The notes beneath the pieces were generated by a model that was not told the DNA's origin, did no database searches, and saw only the letters and a program-made list of their open reading frames with translations. This document shows positions 24,609-34,700 of a stretch of 64,000 bases of DNA, in pieces. Numbering within the stretch: the first letter of the stretch is position 1; each line of letters begins with the position of its first letter. The position numbers and the translations under genes are program-made. The DNA is from Limonium bicolor. Lineage: Eukaryota > Streptophyta > Magnoliopsida > Caryophyllales > Plumbaginaceae. The stretch lies in the NCBI GenBank assembly GCA_023374045.1, contig CM041776.1:142913296-142977295 (forward strand), read 5' to 3'.

Positions 24609-24621
24609 TGGTATCAGAGCC
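24609..24621 (+). promoter_or_regulatory. T1 primer binding site (initiator tRNA-Met)
   Basis: TGGTATCAGAGCC, five bases after the LTR end; a standard chromovirus PBS. Confidence 0.92.
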
Positions 24622-24732
24622 AGGTTGCTCGTTCTTTGGTGTCTGTGGGGTTTTGTCTGCATGTGGGGTGTCTGAAAGGTCTGCTGTTTGCTGCTTGTTG
24701 GTTTTGATAAATTTTGATGTTGTATCTTCAGT

Positions 24733-24933
24733 ATGCCTCCCCAACGTTCAGGACGTGGTTGCAGCTGCAGGCGATGCTCCCCAGGGGGACATTGCAGAGA
24801 TTGTGCAGCAGGTGGTGACCCAGGTGCTGCAGACTGTAGGGGCCACTGCTGGTCAGGCGGCAGGAGCCGGTAACGCGGGGGCAATAATGTGAAGGCGCTT
24901 CAGGAGTTCTGAAGCTGAAGCCACCTTCCTTTG
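24733..24933 (+). pseudogene. T1 gag, 5' fragment, frameshifted and truncated
   Basis: Starts ATGCCTCCCCAACG, matching the gag start of the second T1 copy at 63424. An extra T near 24754 shifts the frame, and a missing base near the end gives a stop in the region equivalent to EFLKLKPPS. Similarity to gag stops at about 24933, after which come about 20 bp resembling T1 LTR sequence and then family B sequence. Only the N-terminal 65 or so codons remain, ahead of the capsid-like region. In an intact element this protein forms the particle shell; this copy cannot. Confidence 0.8.
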
Positions 24934-24950
24934 TGAATGGTGTTGCTTTG
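24931..24950 (+). other. filler DNA at deletion junction
   Basis: TTGTGAATGGTGTTGCTTTG also occurs inside the T1 LTR near 23250-23270 and 36100-36120. It joins gag to the middle of a family B internal region. This is a templated insertion at a repair or template-switch junction. Confidence 0.65.
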
Positions 24951-26016
24951 CTAACTTTTAACCCTGTTATAGTGTGGTTGCTTCTAGTGTTTTATGCAGG
25001 TGCAATTTCATGTCTACACCGCAACCAAGCTACGCTACTTGAGGCTGAAGCTCAAGTGTGGGGGAAGTTCAATACACGCTAGCAAAAATAATATCAGGGG
25101 AGTACCAGTTTCTTTAAATTTGCTTTTATTTAAATAAAAATTGCAGAGGAGCGTTTATGTGCTTAACTGTTTATTGTGCTCTTCGTGTTCTCTCTATTTA
25201 TTTACTTACCGAAAAGGTCTTCTGAACCTTCCCTGTTTTTCTGGTGAACAATGAGGACATTGTTCAATTTAAGTGTGGGGGAGTGTGCCCTTTCGGTGAC
25301 ATTTTGTGCTTAAATGCTTAATCTCTCTGCTATCTTGCGTTTGTTCAAATTCAAAATTTATGGACCCTTTATATGTGGGTTGTTCTCTTTAAAAATAAAT
25401 ACTGTTATGAATTGTAGGATAAAGGTACAAATTTAAAATTTTGATTACTTTTGAGGAGCATTTTATATGCGGTGGTGACCAAATAATCTGCAAATGGTTG
25501 GATTTTATTGCTCAGGGTTTCTTTCTGTCTTCTCTCTTAGGGATTGCTAAGGGGTACTTCTCTGTCAAAAAAAAAGAAAAAGAAAAAATAAAATAATAAG
25601 GGACTTTCGAGACACCATTGGTAACCAACAAAGAGAGTTGAGTGTTCTTAAATACAAAGGCGTGATGCCTATATTTTCTCATCTCTTATGCAGAAGTGAA
25701 ACAAATGCATGAATCTATTTTTCCTTTGTTTTTCTCCTCAATGCCCATTCTTGAGAGAAGTTGGCCATGGTAAAAGTTCTCAGTCACCTAAAAAGGAAAC
25801 ATTGAAGTACCTTAGATCATACCCCGAAACTCTATATTTTATTTTTACCCTGAGCACACCTTTGCCACCAGCAGTAATTTTTCACACTCCTCAATAAGTT
25901 AAAAAGATCATGTTTATCCTACCCTTCATAATAATATTTGTTAGTATTGAGCATTCCCTACTTAATTGGTTACGTGATTTTGCTTGAGGACAAGCAAAAA
26001 GATAAGTGTGGGGGTG
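24951..26016 (+). other. B2 partial internal region (non-coding 3' part)
   Basis: Matches 28873-29948 with small indels. No ORF is supported. It keeps all three hairpin-plus-G-run modules, at 25038-25064, 25246-25281 and 25980-26016. Confidence 0.85.
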
Positions 26017-27839
26017 TGATAAGTGTCCAAATGAGCATGATTTATAGGTGTATTTCATATATAATATTAGCACTTTTCTTGCTCATTTCTCCACTTCGGT
26101 TAGTTTCCTCTAGTTTATGTTTTATTATTTATCTCACAAATTTATTGTTCAAACATGAGGAAAACCAAGCTGGGAGTAAAGTAGATAAAGAGACGAACGC
26201 ATAGACGCAAACGGCTCAGAAAACGGACTTATAACGAAGAATGTAGAGCCAGTTAAAGATTGTTATATATATGTATAATATATATAATAACGCACGGACA
26301 ACATAGAGTGCACCGCCCATAACAGGCGGACCACTCTGAGGCGACCGCCTGGCGGACGTAGGAGAGACAACCGCCCCGTATTGGGCGGTCAACTCTAATG
26401 CAACCGCCTCGCACACAAGAGTGAGGCTACCGCCTCAAAGGAGGCGGACGTGACATTGGGCTACCGCCAAATAACTGGCGGACAAGACACAGAAGACCGC
26501 CTCGCGGTCAAGACAGAGGGAACCGCCAAATAACAGGCGGACAACATACAGAGGACCGCCTCCTTAACAGGCGGACAAGACACATGGAACCGCTGGTTAA
26601 TTGGCGGACAGCACAGAGAGGACCGCATGTTATCTGGCGGTCGTGTATAAATGTTCCGAGCTTATCGTCTTCGCCGTCCTCTGCAACTCGCACAACTTGC
26701 CCACTGTCTGTCTGAGCCTCTTATCCCTCACGCGTCTTGATCTTCCTGTCCCCCTGCGCAATCAATGAATCAACAGTTAAAAAATTCGTACGGACCCTCT
26801 TCTCCTCTGCCTCTATATAAACCCACGCTCTCTGCTCAAATAAATAACTCCCTTCCTCCGAATCCAAATTGTTATTTGTTATTTGTTATTTGTTATTTGT
26901 TATTTGTTATTATTAGTATTAGACCACCGTTACAGACCTCAACCACCACCATCGATCCACTTCATCCTCTTATCTCCCACTTCTCCGTTTAAGTTTTATT
27001 CTACATTTCACCACGAAGCAGAAACGCGATAAGAAGAACAGAAGAAAAGGGAGCTGGACCAGAAGCGAATCGCAGTCCAGTCTCCGCCAGCAGTCTCCAA
27101 ATTAATGGCTATTTCTGTTCCCTTTTTATTACTGTTAATGTCTGAGTGATTTTACTCGTATCCTAGGATGGGGTTTGACCCTAAATAATTCAGACTTATT
27201 ATTAATACCAAGTTTGCTTATAAATATTTGTTTTGTCTCTCTAAATTATTAAATGCTTAACAACTGATCATTTTTATGCATTTACGGTTTCTCTTATTTC
27301 AATGATTTTGTAAATCTGAGAATAGACCACAAAGAAAGACGAACGTTAGATATTAACTCCTTGATTAGCAGATAAAATCCATCGCTGTTATAAAAAGAAT
27401 TCTCACTTAAAGCTAATTAATGATTTTAGACTTTTTCTGATTGTAAGAAGTTTAATGAATTAATTAAGAGCTGTCCTTATCTATGATTTAGAAAGGTCAC
27501 AAGATAAATTCTTAACAGACAAATAAGAGCAAATTAGGATTATTAATTGTTTAAGTAATTTAGGAAATTCCCCCGCAATCCTAGGATACCCTTTTTCCAT
27601 CCATCCATTTATTTTATTTACTGTTTTATTATTTCTGTACTAATTCTGTAAAACAAGCTTGCCTCCGGCTAATCCCCAATTTATATTTTATGCACTTTAA
27701 TTTATCTTTTGTATATTTACTAAACTTGATAATTAATTAGACAGTTGCGAAGTCTCTGTGGATACGACCTTGTTGTACTACAAAGATTGGGTTCACTGCC
27801 CATAGTTAGCAAGATAGTTTAACTATATTTTGCCCAACA
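26017..27839 (+). repeat. B2 middle LTR
   Basis: 1823 bp, TGATAAGTGTCC to TTTGCCCAACA. Relative to the B1 LTRs it has a longer inverted-repeat array and lacks about 280 bp in the downstream half. TATA box TATATAA at 26814-26820. A short ATTTGTT tandem repeat occurs near 26870-26910. Confidence 0.9.
26311..26642. repeat. eleven-unit ACCGCC...GGCGGAC array, B2 middle LTR
   Basis: About eleven units, each ACCGCC or a close variant, a short loop and GGCGGAC, separated by 10-16 base purine-rich spacers such as AAGACACAGAAG. Stem cores are kept while loops and spacers vary. It ends about 170 bp upstream of the TATA box. Confidence 0.85.
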
Positions 27840-27845
27840 AGTTTT

Positions 27846-27864
27846 TGGCGCCGTTGCCGGGGAC
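27846..27864 (+). promoter_or_regulatory. B2 primer binding site (tRNA-Asp type)
   Basis: TGGCGCCGTTGCCGGGGAC, identical to B1. Confidence 0.88.
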
Positions 27865-27974
27865 TTCGGTCCAACTATCTGGTTTATTATCTGTTTAGTT
27901 TTTCTTTATTTTCGTTATTTGCCCTTTTTGTGTATAATTTTTTTTTGTTTTGTTTTTAAAGGTACTTAATTCTG

Positions 27975-28748
27975 ATGGATGATCACTACGATCAAGCAGG
28001 AGATTGGTATGGTTACCCATATAGCGCAGAGGACTACAGTCAATGGAGTGTCTGCCAAGAGTGTGGAGGAGACCACGAAAGTTCCCGTTGTCCTATGGTT
28101 GCAATAGAAAGAGACAACGCCATTTTACGGGAAATGATGGCAAATTTTACCTCTACCATTGAAATGATCCGGCAAAGAACGCTAGATCAGGTAGAACACA
28201 TGGAACAACCCGTTCCACAACTGAATGCAGTGGTTCACGAGGAAGAACAACCTGTTGAGGACTTAAGCTACTTTCCACCTCCTCCCCTATTCGAATTAGA
28301 GAATCCATCACCAACCCACTATCAGCTTGATTATGGAGACAACCCCTCAGAAGAGAGTTTCTCCTTGGACTTCATGGAGTCCCCTCCCTCTGAAATCAAC
28401 TACTACTTCCCCTCCTTCACCGTGCTTTACCCAGAAGATGAGGGTGGATACATCCTCAACCTTGAGAAGGAGGAGATGCCGCCTCCCTCCGAGCCATCAG
28501 AAGAGAGTGCTATAGTAAATTTCAAGGAGCCACTTCCCTCTGAAGATCCCTTTCAAGGTTCTTACCATAAGCCTCAACAACAAGAGGAGGATTTTTACAT
28601 CCTCCAATTTGAGGAAGAAAAGTCATTTCCACCGGGTCTTCTGTTAGAACTACGTTCCCGGCATTACCTCCTCAAACGCCAGATTTTGTGGAGTATTAAT
28701 TTTCTTATTTTATATGCCGAGGTAACGTTTTGTTTTGATCCAGGATAA
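27975..28748 (+). CDS. family B acidic zinc-knuckle protein, single-knuckle form
   Basis: 257 residues, MDDHYDQAGDWYGYPYSAED at the N-terminus. One CX2CX3HX4C knuckle at residues 27-39 (CQECGGDHESSRC). Compared with the B1 form it lacks 38 residues between the first cysteines of the two B1 knuckles, consistent with recombination between the knuckle-coding repeats. It also lacks 24 residues between the two FDPG motifs, where the DNA repeats TTTGATCCAGG. Both losses, and the short change near SEDPFQ, keep the frame. The middle is acidic and rich in proline, serine and glutamate. No known enzyme domain. Frame retention through repeated length change suggests it was under coding constraint. Function unknown; a Gag-derived RNA-binding protein is the simplest guess. 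Confidence 0.6.
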   Translation: MDDHYDQAGDWYGYPYSAEDYSQWSVCQECGGDHESSRCPMVAIERDNAILREMMANFTSTIEMIRQRTLDQVEHMEQPVPQLNAVVHEEEQPVEDLSYFPPPPLFELENPSPTHYQLDYGDNPSEESFSLDFMESPPSEINYYFPSFTVLYPEDEGGYILNLEKEEMPPPSEPSEESAIVNFKEPLPSEDPFQGSYHKPQQQEEDFYILQFEEEKSFPPGLLLELRSRHYLLKRQILWSINFLILYAEVTFCFDPG

Positions 28749-28808
28749 CGAGCAGGCGTCTAGCCAAAGACGTTAAAGAAGGGCAGCTTCCTGGGAGGCA
28801 ACCGGGTG
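28745..28808 (+). other. conserved post-ORF motif (B2)
   Basis: GGCGTCTAGCCAAAGACGTT and downstream TGGGAGGCAACCGG follow the stop, as in B1. Confidence 0.5.
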
Positions 28809-28961
28809 TACTTTTATTTTATTTACTTTATTGTTCTTTTTAATTTTCAGGTTCTCTTTAAATTTTATTTTTGCTAACTTTTAACCCTGTTTATAGTGTG
28901 GTTGCTTCTAGTGTTTTATGCAGGTGCAATTTCATGTCTACACCGCAACCAAGCTACGCTA

Positions 28962-28988
28962 CTTGAGGCTGAAGCTCAAGTGTGGGGG
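28962..28988 (+). other. hairpin + AAGTGTGGGGG module 1 (B2)
   Basis: CTTGAGGCTGAAGCTCAAG forms a 6-bp stem and is joined directly to TGTGGGGG. The stem is one pair longer than in B1. Confidence 0.6.
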
Positions 28989-29172
28989 AAGTTCAATACA
29001 CGCTAGCAAAAATAATATCAGGGGAGTACCAGTTTCTTTAAATTTGCTTTTATTTAAATAAAAATTGCAGAGGAGCGTTTATGTGCTTAACTGTTTATTT
29101 GTGCTCTTCGTGTTCTCTCTATTTTATTTACTTACCGAAAAGGTCTTCTGAACCTTCCCTTGTTTTTCTGGT

Positions 29173-29208
29173 GAACAATGAGGACATTGTTCAATTTAAG
29201 TGTGGGGG
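29173..29208 (+). other. hairpin + AAGTGTGGGGG module 2 (B2)
   Basis: GAACAATGAGGACATTGTTC followed by AATTTAAGTGTGGGGG, identical to B1. Confidence 0.7.
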
Positions 29209-29911
29209 AGTGTGCCCTTTTCGGTGACATTTTGTGCTTAAATGCTTAATCTCTCTGCTTATCTTGCGTTTGTTCAAATTCAAAATTTATGGACCCTTTA
29301 TATGTGGGTTGTTCTCTTTAAAAATAAATACTGTTATGAATTGTAGGATAAATGGTACAAATTTTAAAATTTTGATTACTTTTGAGGAGCATTTTATATG
29401 CGGTGTGACCAAATAATCTGCAAATGGTTGGATTTATTGCTCAGGGTTTCTTTCTGTCTTCTCTCTTAGGGATTGCTAAGGGGTACTTCTCTGTCAAAAA
29501 AAAAGAAAAAGAAAAAATAAAATAATAAGGGACTTTCGAGACACCATTGGTAACCAACAAAGAGAGTTGAGTGTTCTTAAATACAAAGGCGTGATGCCTA
29601 TATTTTCTCATCTCTTATGCAGAAGTGAAACAAATGCATGAATCTATTTTTCCTTTTGTTTTTTCTCCTCAATGCCCATTCTTGAGAGAAGTTGGCCATG
29701 GTAAAAGTTCTCAGTCACCTAAAAAGGAAACATTGAAGTACCTTAGATCATACCCCGAAACTCTATATTTTATTTTTACCCTGAGCACACCTTTGCCACC
29801 AGCAGTTAATTTTTCACACTCCTCAATAAGTTAAAAAGATCATGTTTATCCTACCCTTCATAATAATATTTGTTAGTATTGAGCATTCCCTACTTAATTG
29901 GTTACGTGATT

Positions 29912-29948
29912 TTGCTTGAGGACAAGCAAAAAGATAAGTGTGGGGGTG
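29912..29948 (+). promoter_or_regulatory. hairpin + PPT module 3 (B2, at LTR border)
   Basis: TTGCTTGAGGACAAGCAA is a perfect 7-bp stem with an AGGA loop. It precedes AAGTGTGGGGGTG, which abuts the LTR and is therefore the functional PPT position. Confidence 0.75.
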
Positions 29949-31764
29949 TGATAAGTGTCCAAATGAGCATGATTTATAGGTGTATTTCATATATAATATT
30001 AGCACTTTTCTTGCTCATTTCTCCACTTCGGTTAGTTTTCCTCTAGTTTATGTTTTATTATTTATCTCACAAATTTATTGTTCAAACATGAGGAAACCAA
30101 GCTGGGAGTAAAGTAGAAAAGAGACGAACGCATAGACGCAAACGGCTCAGAAAACGGACTTATAACGAAGAATGTAGAGCCAGTTAAAGATTGTTTATAT
30201 ATGTATAATATATATAATAACGCACGGACAACATAGAGTGCACCGCCCCATAACAGGCGGACCACTCTGAGGCGACCGCCTGGCGGACGTAGGAGAGACA
30301 ACCGCCCCGTATTGGGCGGTCAACTCTAATGCAACCGCCTCGCACACAAGAGTGAGGCTACCGCCTCAAGGAGGCGGACGTGACATTGGGCTACCGCCAA
30401 AAACTGGCGGACAAGACACAGAAGACCGCCTCGCGGTCAAGACAGAGGGAACCGCCAAATAACAGGCGGACAACATACAGAGGACCGCCTCCTTAACAGG
30501 CGGACAAGACACATGGAACCGCTGGTTAATTGGCGGACAGCACAGAGAGGACCGCATGTTATCTGGCGGTCGTGTATAAATGTTCCGAGCTTATCGTCTT
30601 CGCCGTCCTCTGCAACTCGCACAACTTGCCCACTGTCTGTCTGAGCCTCTTATCCCTCACGCGTCTTGATCTTCCTGTCCCCCTGCGCAATCAATGAATC
30701 AACAGTTAAACAAATTCGTACGGACCCTCTTCTCCTCTGCCTCTATATAAACCCACGCTCTCTGCTCAAATAAATAACTCCCTTCCTCCGAATCCAAATT
30801 GTTAGTTGTTATTTGTTATTTGTTATTTGTTATTTGTTATTAGTTAGACCACCGTTACAGACCTCAACCACCACCATCGATCCACTTCATCCTCTTATCT
30901 CCCACTTCTCCGTTTAAGTTTTATTCTACATTTCACCACGAAGCAGAAACGCGATAAGAAGAACAGAAGAAAAGGGAGCTGGACCAGAAGCGAATCGCAG
31001 TCCAGTCTCCGCCAGCAGTCTCCAAATTAATGGCTATTTCTGTTCCCTTTTATTACTGTTAATGTCTGAGTGATTTTACTCGTATCCTAGGATGGGGTTT
31101 GACCCTAAATAATTCAGACTTATTATTAATACCAAGTTTGCTTATAAATATTTGTTTTGTCTCTCTAAATTATTAAATGCTTAACAACTGATCATTTTTA
31201 TGCATTTACGGTTTCTCTTATTTCAATGATTTTGTAAATCTGAGAATAGACCACAAAGAAAGACGAACGTTAGATATTATACTCCTTGATTAGCAGATAA
31301 AATCCATCGCTGTTATAAAAAGAATTCTCACTTAAAGCTAATTAATGATTTTAGACTTTTTCTGATTGTAAGAAGTTTAATGAATTAATTAAGAGCTGTC
31401 CTTATCTATGATTTAGAAAGGTCACAAGATAAATTCTTAACAGACAAATAAGAGCAAATTAGGATTATTAATTGTTTAAGTAATTTAGGAAATTCCCCCG
31501 CAATCCTAGGATACCCTTTTTCCATCCATCCATTTATTTTATTACTGTTTTTATTATTTTGTACTAATTCTGTAAATCAAGCTTGCCTCCGGCTAATCCC
31601 CAATTTATATTTATGCACTTTAATTTATCTTTTTGTATATTTACTAAACTTGATAATTAATTAGACAGTTGCGAAGTCTCTGTGGATACGACCTTGTTGT
31701 ACTACAAAGATTGGGTTCACTGCCCATAGTTAGCAAGATAGTTTAACTACTATTTTGCCCAACA
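29949..31764 (+). repeat. B2 right LTR
   Basis: 1816 bp, nearly identical to 26017-27839, including the array (30241-30571), the TATA box (30744-30750) and the 280-bp deletion. Ends TTTTGCCCAACA against T1 gag sequence. Confidence 0.9.
30241..30571. repeat. ACCGCC...GGCGGAC array, B2 right LTR
   Basis: Same unit order as 26311-26642 with single-base indels, for example one extra C in the first unit. Confidence 0.85.
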
Positions 31765-34700
31765 GAGGCCCGATAAGGGCAAGGACCAGAAGAGGAAGGG
31801 TCGCGTGGAGGAGCCCGAGAGGCGTGAGCAGACTTCTTCTCAGAAGAAGAAGTATAGAGGAGACCGGGGTTCTTCTTCATCAGCATCCCCTGCTGTGGAG
31901 AAGTGTGCCGAGTGTGACCGTTTCCATCCTGGGCGGGAGTGCTACAGGAAGTCCGGGGCGTGCTTCAAGTGTGGTTCGCTAGACCATCGCATTGCCCAGT
32001 GTCCACAGGCTAGAGGTGGAGGTAGCAGTGGCGGTTCTGAGGGCCGAGGAGCTGGTTCAGGGTCCGGGCAGAAGACTGAGCAGAAGAAGCCCCAGACCCA
32101 GGCTCGTGTGTACGCTCTAGCTGGTGAGCGAGACCGCGACTCAGGCCGTGTTGTGTCAGGTATTCTTCAGATCTCTTCTCAGCCAGTTTTCTGCTTGTTT
32201 GATTCAGGAGCTACCCACTCCTTTGTGTCTGCTGATTTAGTGGGTAGTCTCGGGTTGTCTGCTGTGCCTTGTGATGTGGATTTGTGTATTTCTAGCCCGC
32301 TGAGTGGCGTACCTGCTTGTGTACTGGATTCTGTGTGTAAGTCGGTTCCGGTAGTGATTATGGATAGGAACTTGTCTGCTGATTTGATTCCTATGAGTAT
32401 GTCCTGCTTCGATGTGATTTTGGGCATGGACTGGCTAGCAGAGCACCATGCCCAGATAGATTGTGCAGCTAGGAGAGTTGTGTTTGATAGACCGGGTGAG
32501 ACCCGTTTTGCTTTTGTGGGGAATTCCATTCCTTGTGCTCCTGTGTTGGTGTCCGCTATGCAGGCAGTCCGTTCCTTGAGGAAGGGCTGCCAGGGGTTTC
32601 TCTGCTTTGTACCTGAGGTTAAGGAGGGATCCCGGTTGGAGGAGATCCCCATTGTGTGTGAGTTCCCTGAGGTGTTCCAGGACGATGTGCCAGGACTACC
32701 ACCTGATCGTGAGGTGGAGTTTTCTATTGAGTTAGCGCCAGGGACTCAGCCTATCTCTAAGGCTCCCTATCGCATGAGTCCGGCAGAGCTTAAGGAGCTG
32801 AAGGTGCAGCTGCAGGATCTTCTGGATAAGGGCTTCATTCGCCCTAGTGTGTCTCCATGGGGAGCACCGGTGTTGTTTGTGAAGAAGAAGGATGGCTCCT
32901 TCAGATTGTGCATTGACTACAGGGAATTGAATAAGGTTACCATCAAGAATCGGTATCCTCTTCCCCGCATTGATGATCTCTTTGACCAGTTAGCAGGGGC
33001 GACAGTCTTCTCGAAGATCGACTTGCGTTCTGGATATCATCAGCTGAAGATTAAGGCCGAGGATGTGTCTAAGTCTGCATTTAGGACCCGGTATGGGCAT
33101 TACGAGTTCTTAGTCATGCCTTTTGGTTTGACCAATGCCCCGTCGTTCTTCATGGATATGATGAACAGAGTCTTCAAACCTTTCTTGGATTCTTTTGTAG
33201 TTGTGTTTATTGACGACATCTTGGTGTACTCCAAGAGTGTTGAGGATCATGAGGAGCATCTGAGGATGGTTCTACAGACGTTGAAGGAGAAGGAGTTGTA
33301 TGCTAAATTGAAGAAGTGTGAGTTTTGGTTGGATAGAGTGGTGTTTCTTGGCCACGTGGTTTCGAAGGATGGCATATCAGTGGACCCAGAGAAGATTAAG
33401 GCAGTTATGGAGTGGGCGAAGCCCACCAGTGTGTCTGAGGTGCGCAGTTTTCTGGGATTGGCTGGGTATTATAGGAAGTTCGTGGAGGGCTTTTCTAAGA
33501 TTGTATCTCCCTTGACTCGTCTTCTTAGGAAGGATGTCAAGTTTGACTGGAGTGAGGCGTGCCAGGAGAGCTTCCAGGAGTTGAAGAAAAGGTTGACTTC
33601 GGCTCCGATTTTGACGTTGCCTTCTGGGACAGAGGGCTTCGAGGTGTTCTGTGACGCTTCCCACAGAGGGTTGGGGTGTGTTCTGATGCAGCAGGGAAAG
33701 GTGGTAGCGTATGGGTCACGACAGTTGAAGCCGTATGAGAAGAATTATCCTACCCATGACCTGGAGCTAGCTGCTGTGGTCTTCGCCTTGAAGATCTGGC
33801 GGCACTATTTGTATGGGGTGACGTGTAAGGTCTACACGGATCACAAGAGTCTCAAATATCTGTTCACGCAGAAGGAGTTGAATTTGAGACAGCGGCGCTG
33901 GTTGGAGCTATTACATGACTACGACCTGGAGATCCTCTACCATCCGGGTAGAGCGAATGTGGTGGCTGATGCCTTGAGCCGTAGGGGTGCTCCTGGACTT
34001 GCTTGTTCGTTGTCAGGGGTTCAGAGGTCTGCTTTTGAGCTTCAGCGTATGGGCATTTGGGTTGTTCGGTCAGACCGTGCCGGGATGATTGCTTCGATTC
34101 AGGTCCAGTCTACTTTGATTGAGCGGATCAGAGAGGGTCAGAAGGCGGATGCTGAGTTGGGTAAGATCAGAGAGAAGTTGGCAGATGAGCAGGAGTCGGA
34201 GTTTTCTGTGTCCAGCGATGATTGTCTACGCTTCAGGGGCAGAGTCTGTGTGCCTAGTGGAGGCGACCTTAGGCGGGAGATTATGCAGGAGGCTCATGGA
34301 GCTCCTTATTCTGTGCACCCAGGAGGGGTGAAGATGTACCGGGACCTCAGAGAGTCCTTTTGGTGGGCGAACATGAAGAGGGAGATTTCCGATTTTGTGG
34401 CTCGTTGCCAAACCTGTCAGCAGGTGAAGGCTGAGCATCAGCGACCTGCGGGTCTTCTGCAGCCTCTTCCCGTTCCTGAGTGGAAATGGGAGAGCGTTGG
34501 CATGGATTTTATTGTGGGGTTGCCTAGGACATCTTCTGGGTACGATGCGCTGTGGGTGATTGTGGACCGGTTGACGAAGTCAGCTCACTTCTTGCCTGTG
34601 AGGAAGACCTTCAGCCTGGAGCGCCTGGCTCGGCTGTATATTGATGAGATTGTGAGGTTGCACGGTGTGCCGGCGACGATCGTTTCGGACAGAGATCCGA

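Larger units (their letters stand above)
24951..31764 (+). mobile_element. B2: truncated tandem of family B inside T1
   Basis: Order: 3' part of an internal region (24951-26016), LTR (26017-27839), complete internal region (27840-29948), LTR (29949-31764). It is a three-LTR tandem like B1 that has lost its first LTR and the start of its first internal region, together with part of T1 gag. The two 3.9-kb units are almost identical by eye. The right end abuts gag sequence beginning GAGGC; no matching left TSD survives. B2 differs from B1 in LTR array, LTR length and ORF, so it is a separate subfamily. Confidence 0.85.

Noticed and set aside
24609..24621. TGGTATCAGAGCC and TGGCGCCGTTGCCGGGGAC as tRNA gene fragments
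   Set aside because: They are only the complements of tRNA 3' ends placed directly after LTRs, i.e. primer binding sites; no tRNA cloverleaf is present.
25709..25897. Small ORFs in the 3' half of the B internal region (also 29625-29834), as a possible env-like gene
   Set aside because: The frame and length change between near-identical copies through single-base indels, so there is no coding constraint.
26311..26642. Array looks like a CRISPR (short palindromic repeats with spacers)
   Set aside because: The repeats are only 6-7 bp stems with variable loops, spacers are 10-16 bp, there are no cas genes, and it lies in a plant LTR with a second copy at 30241.
32179..32652. 157-codon minus-strand ORF inside T1 pol, and other antisense ORFs to 35267
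   Set aside because: Shadow frames of the intact plus-strand pol.
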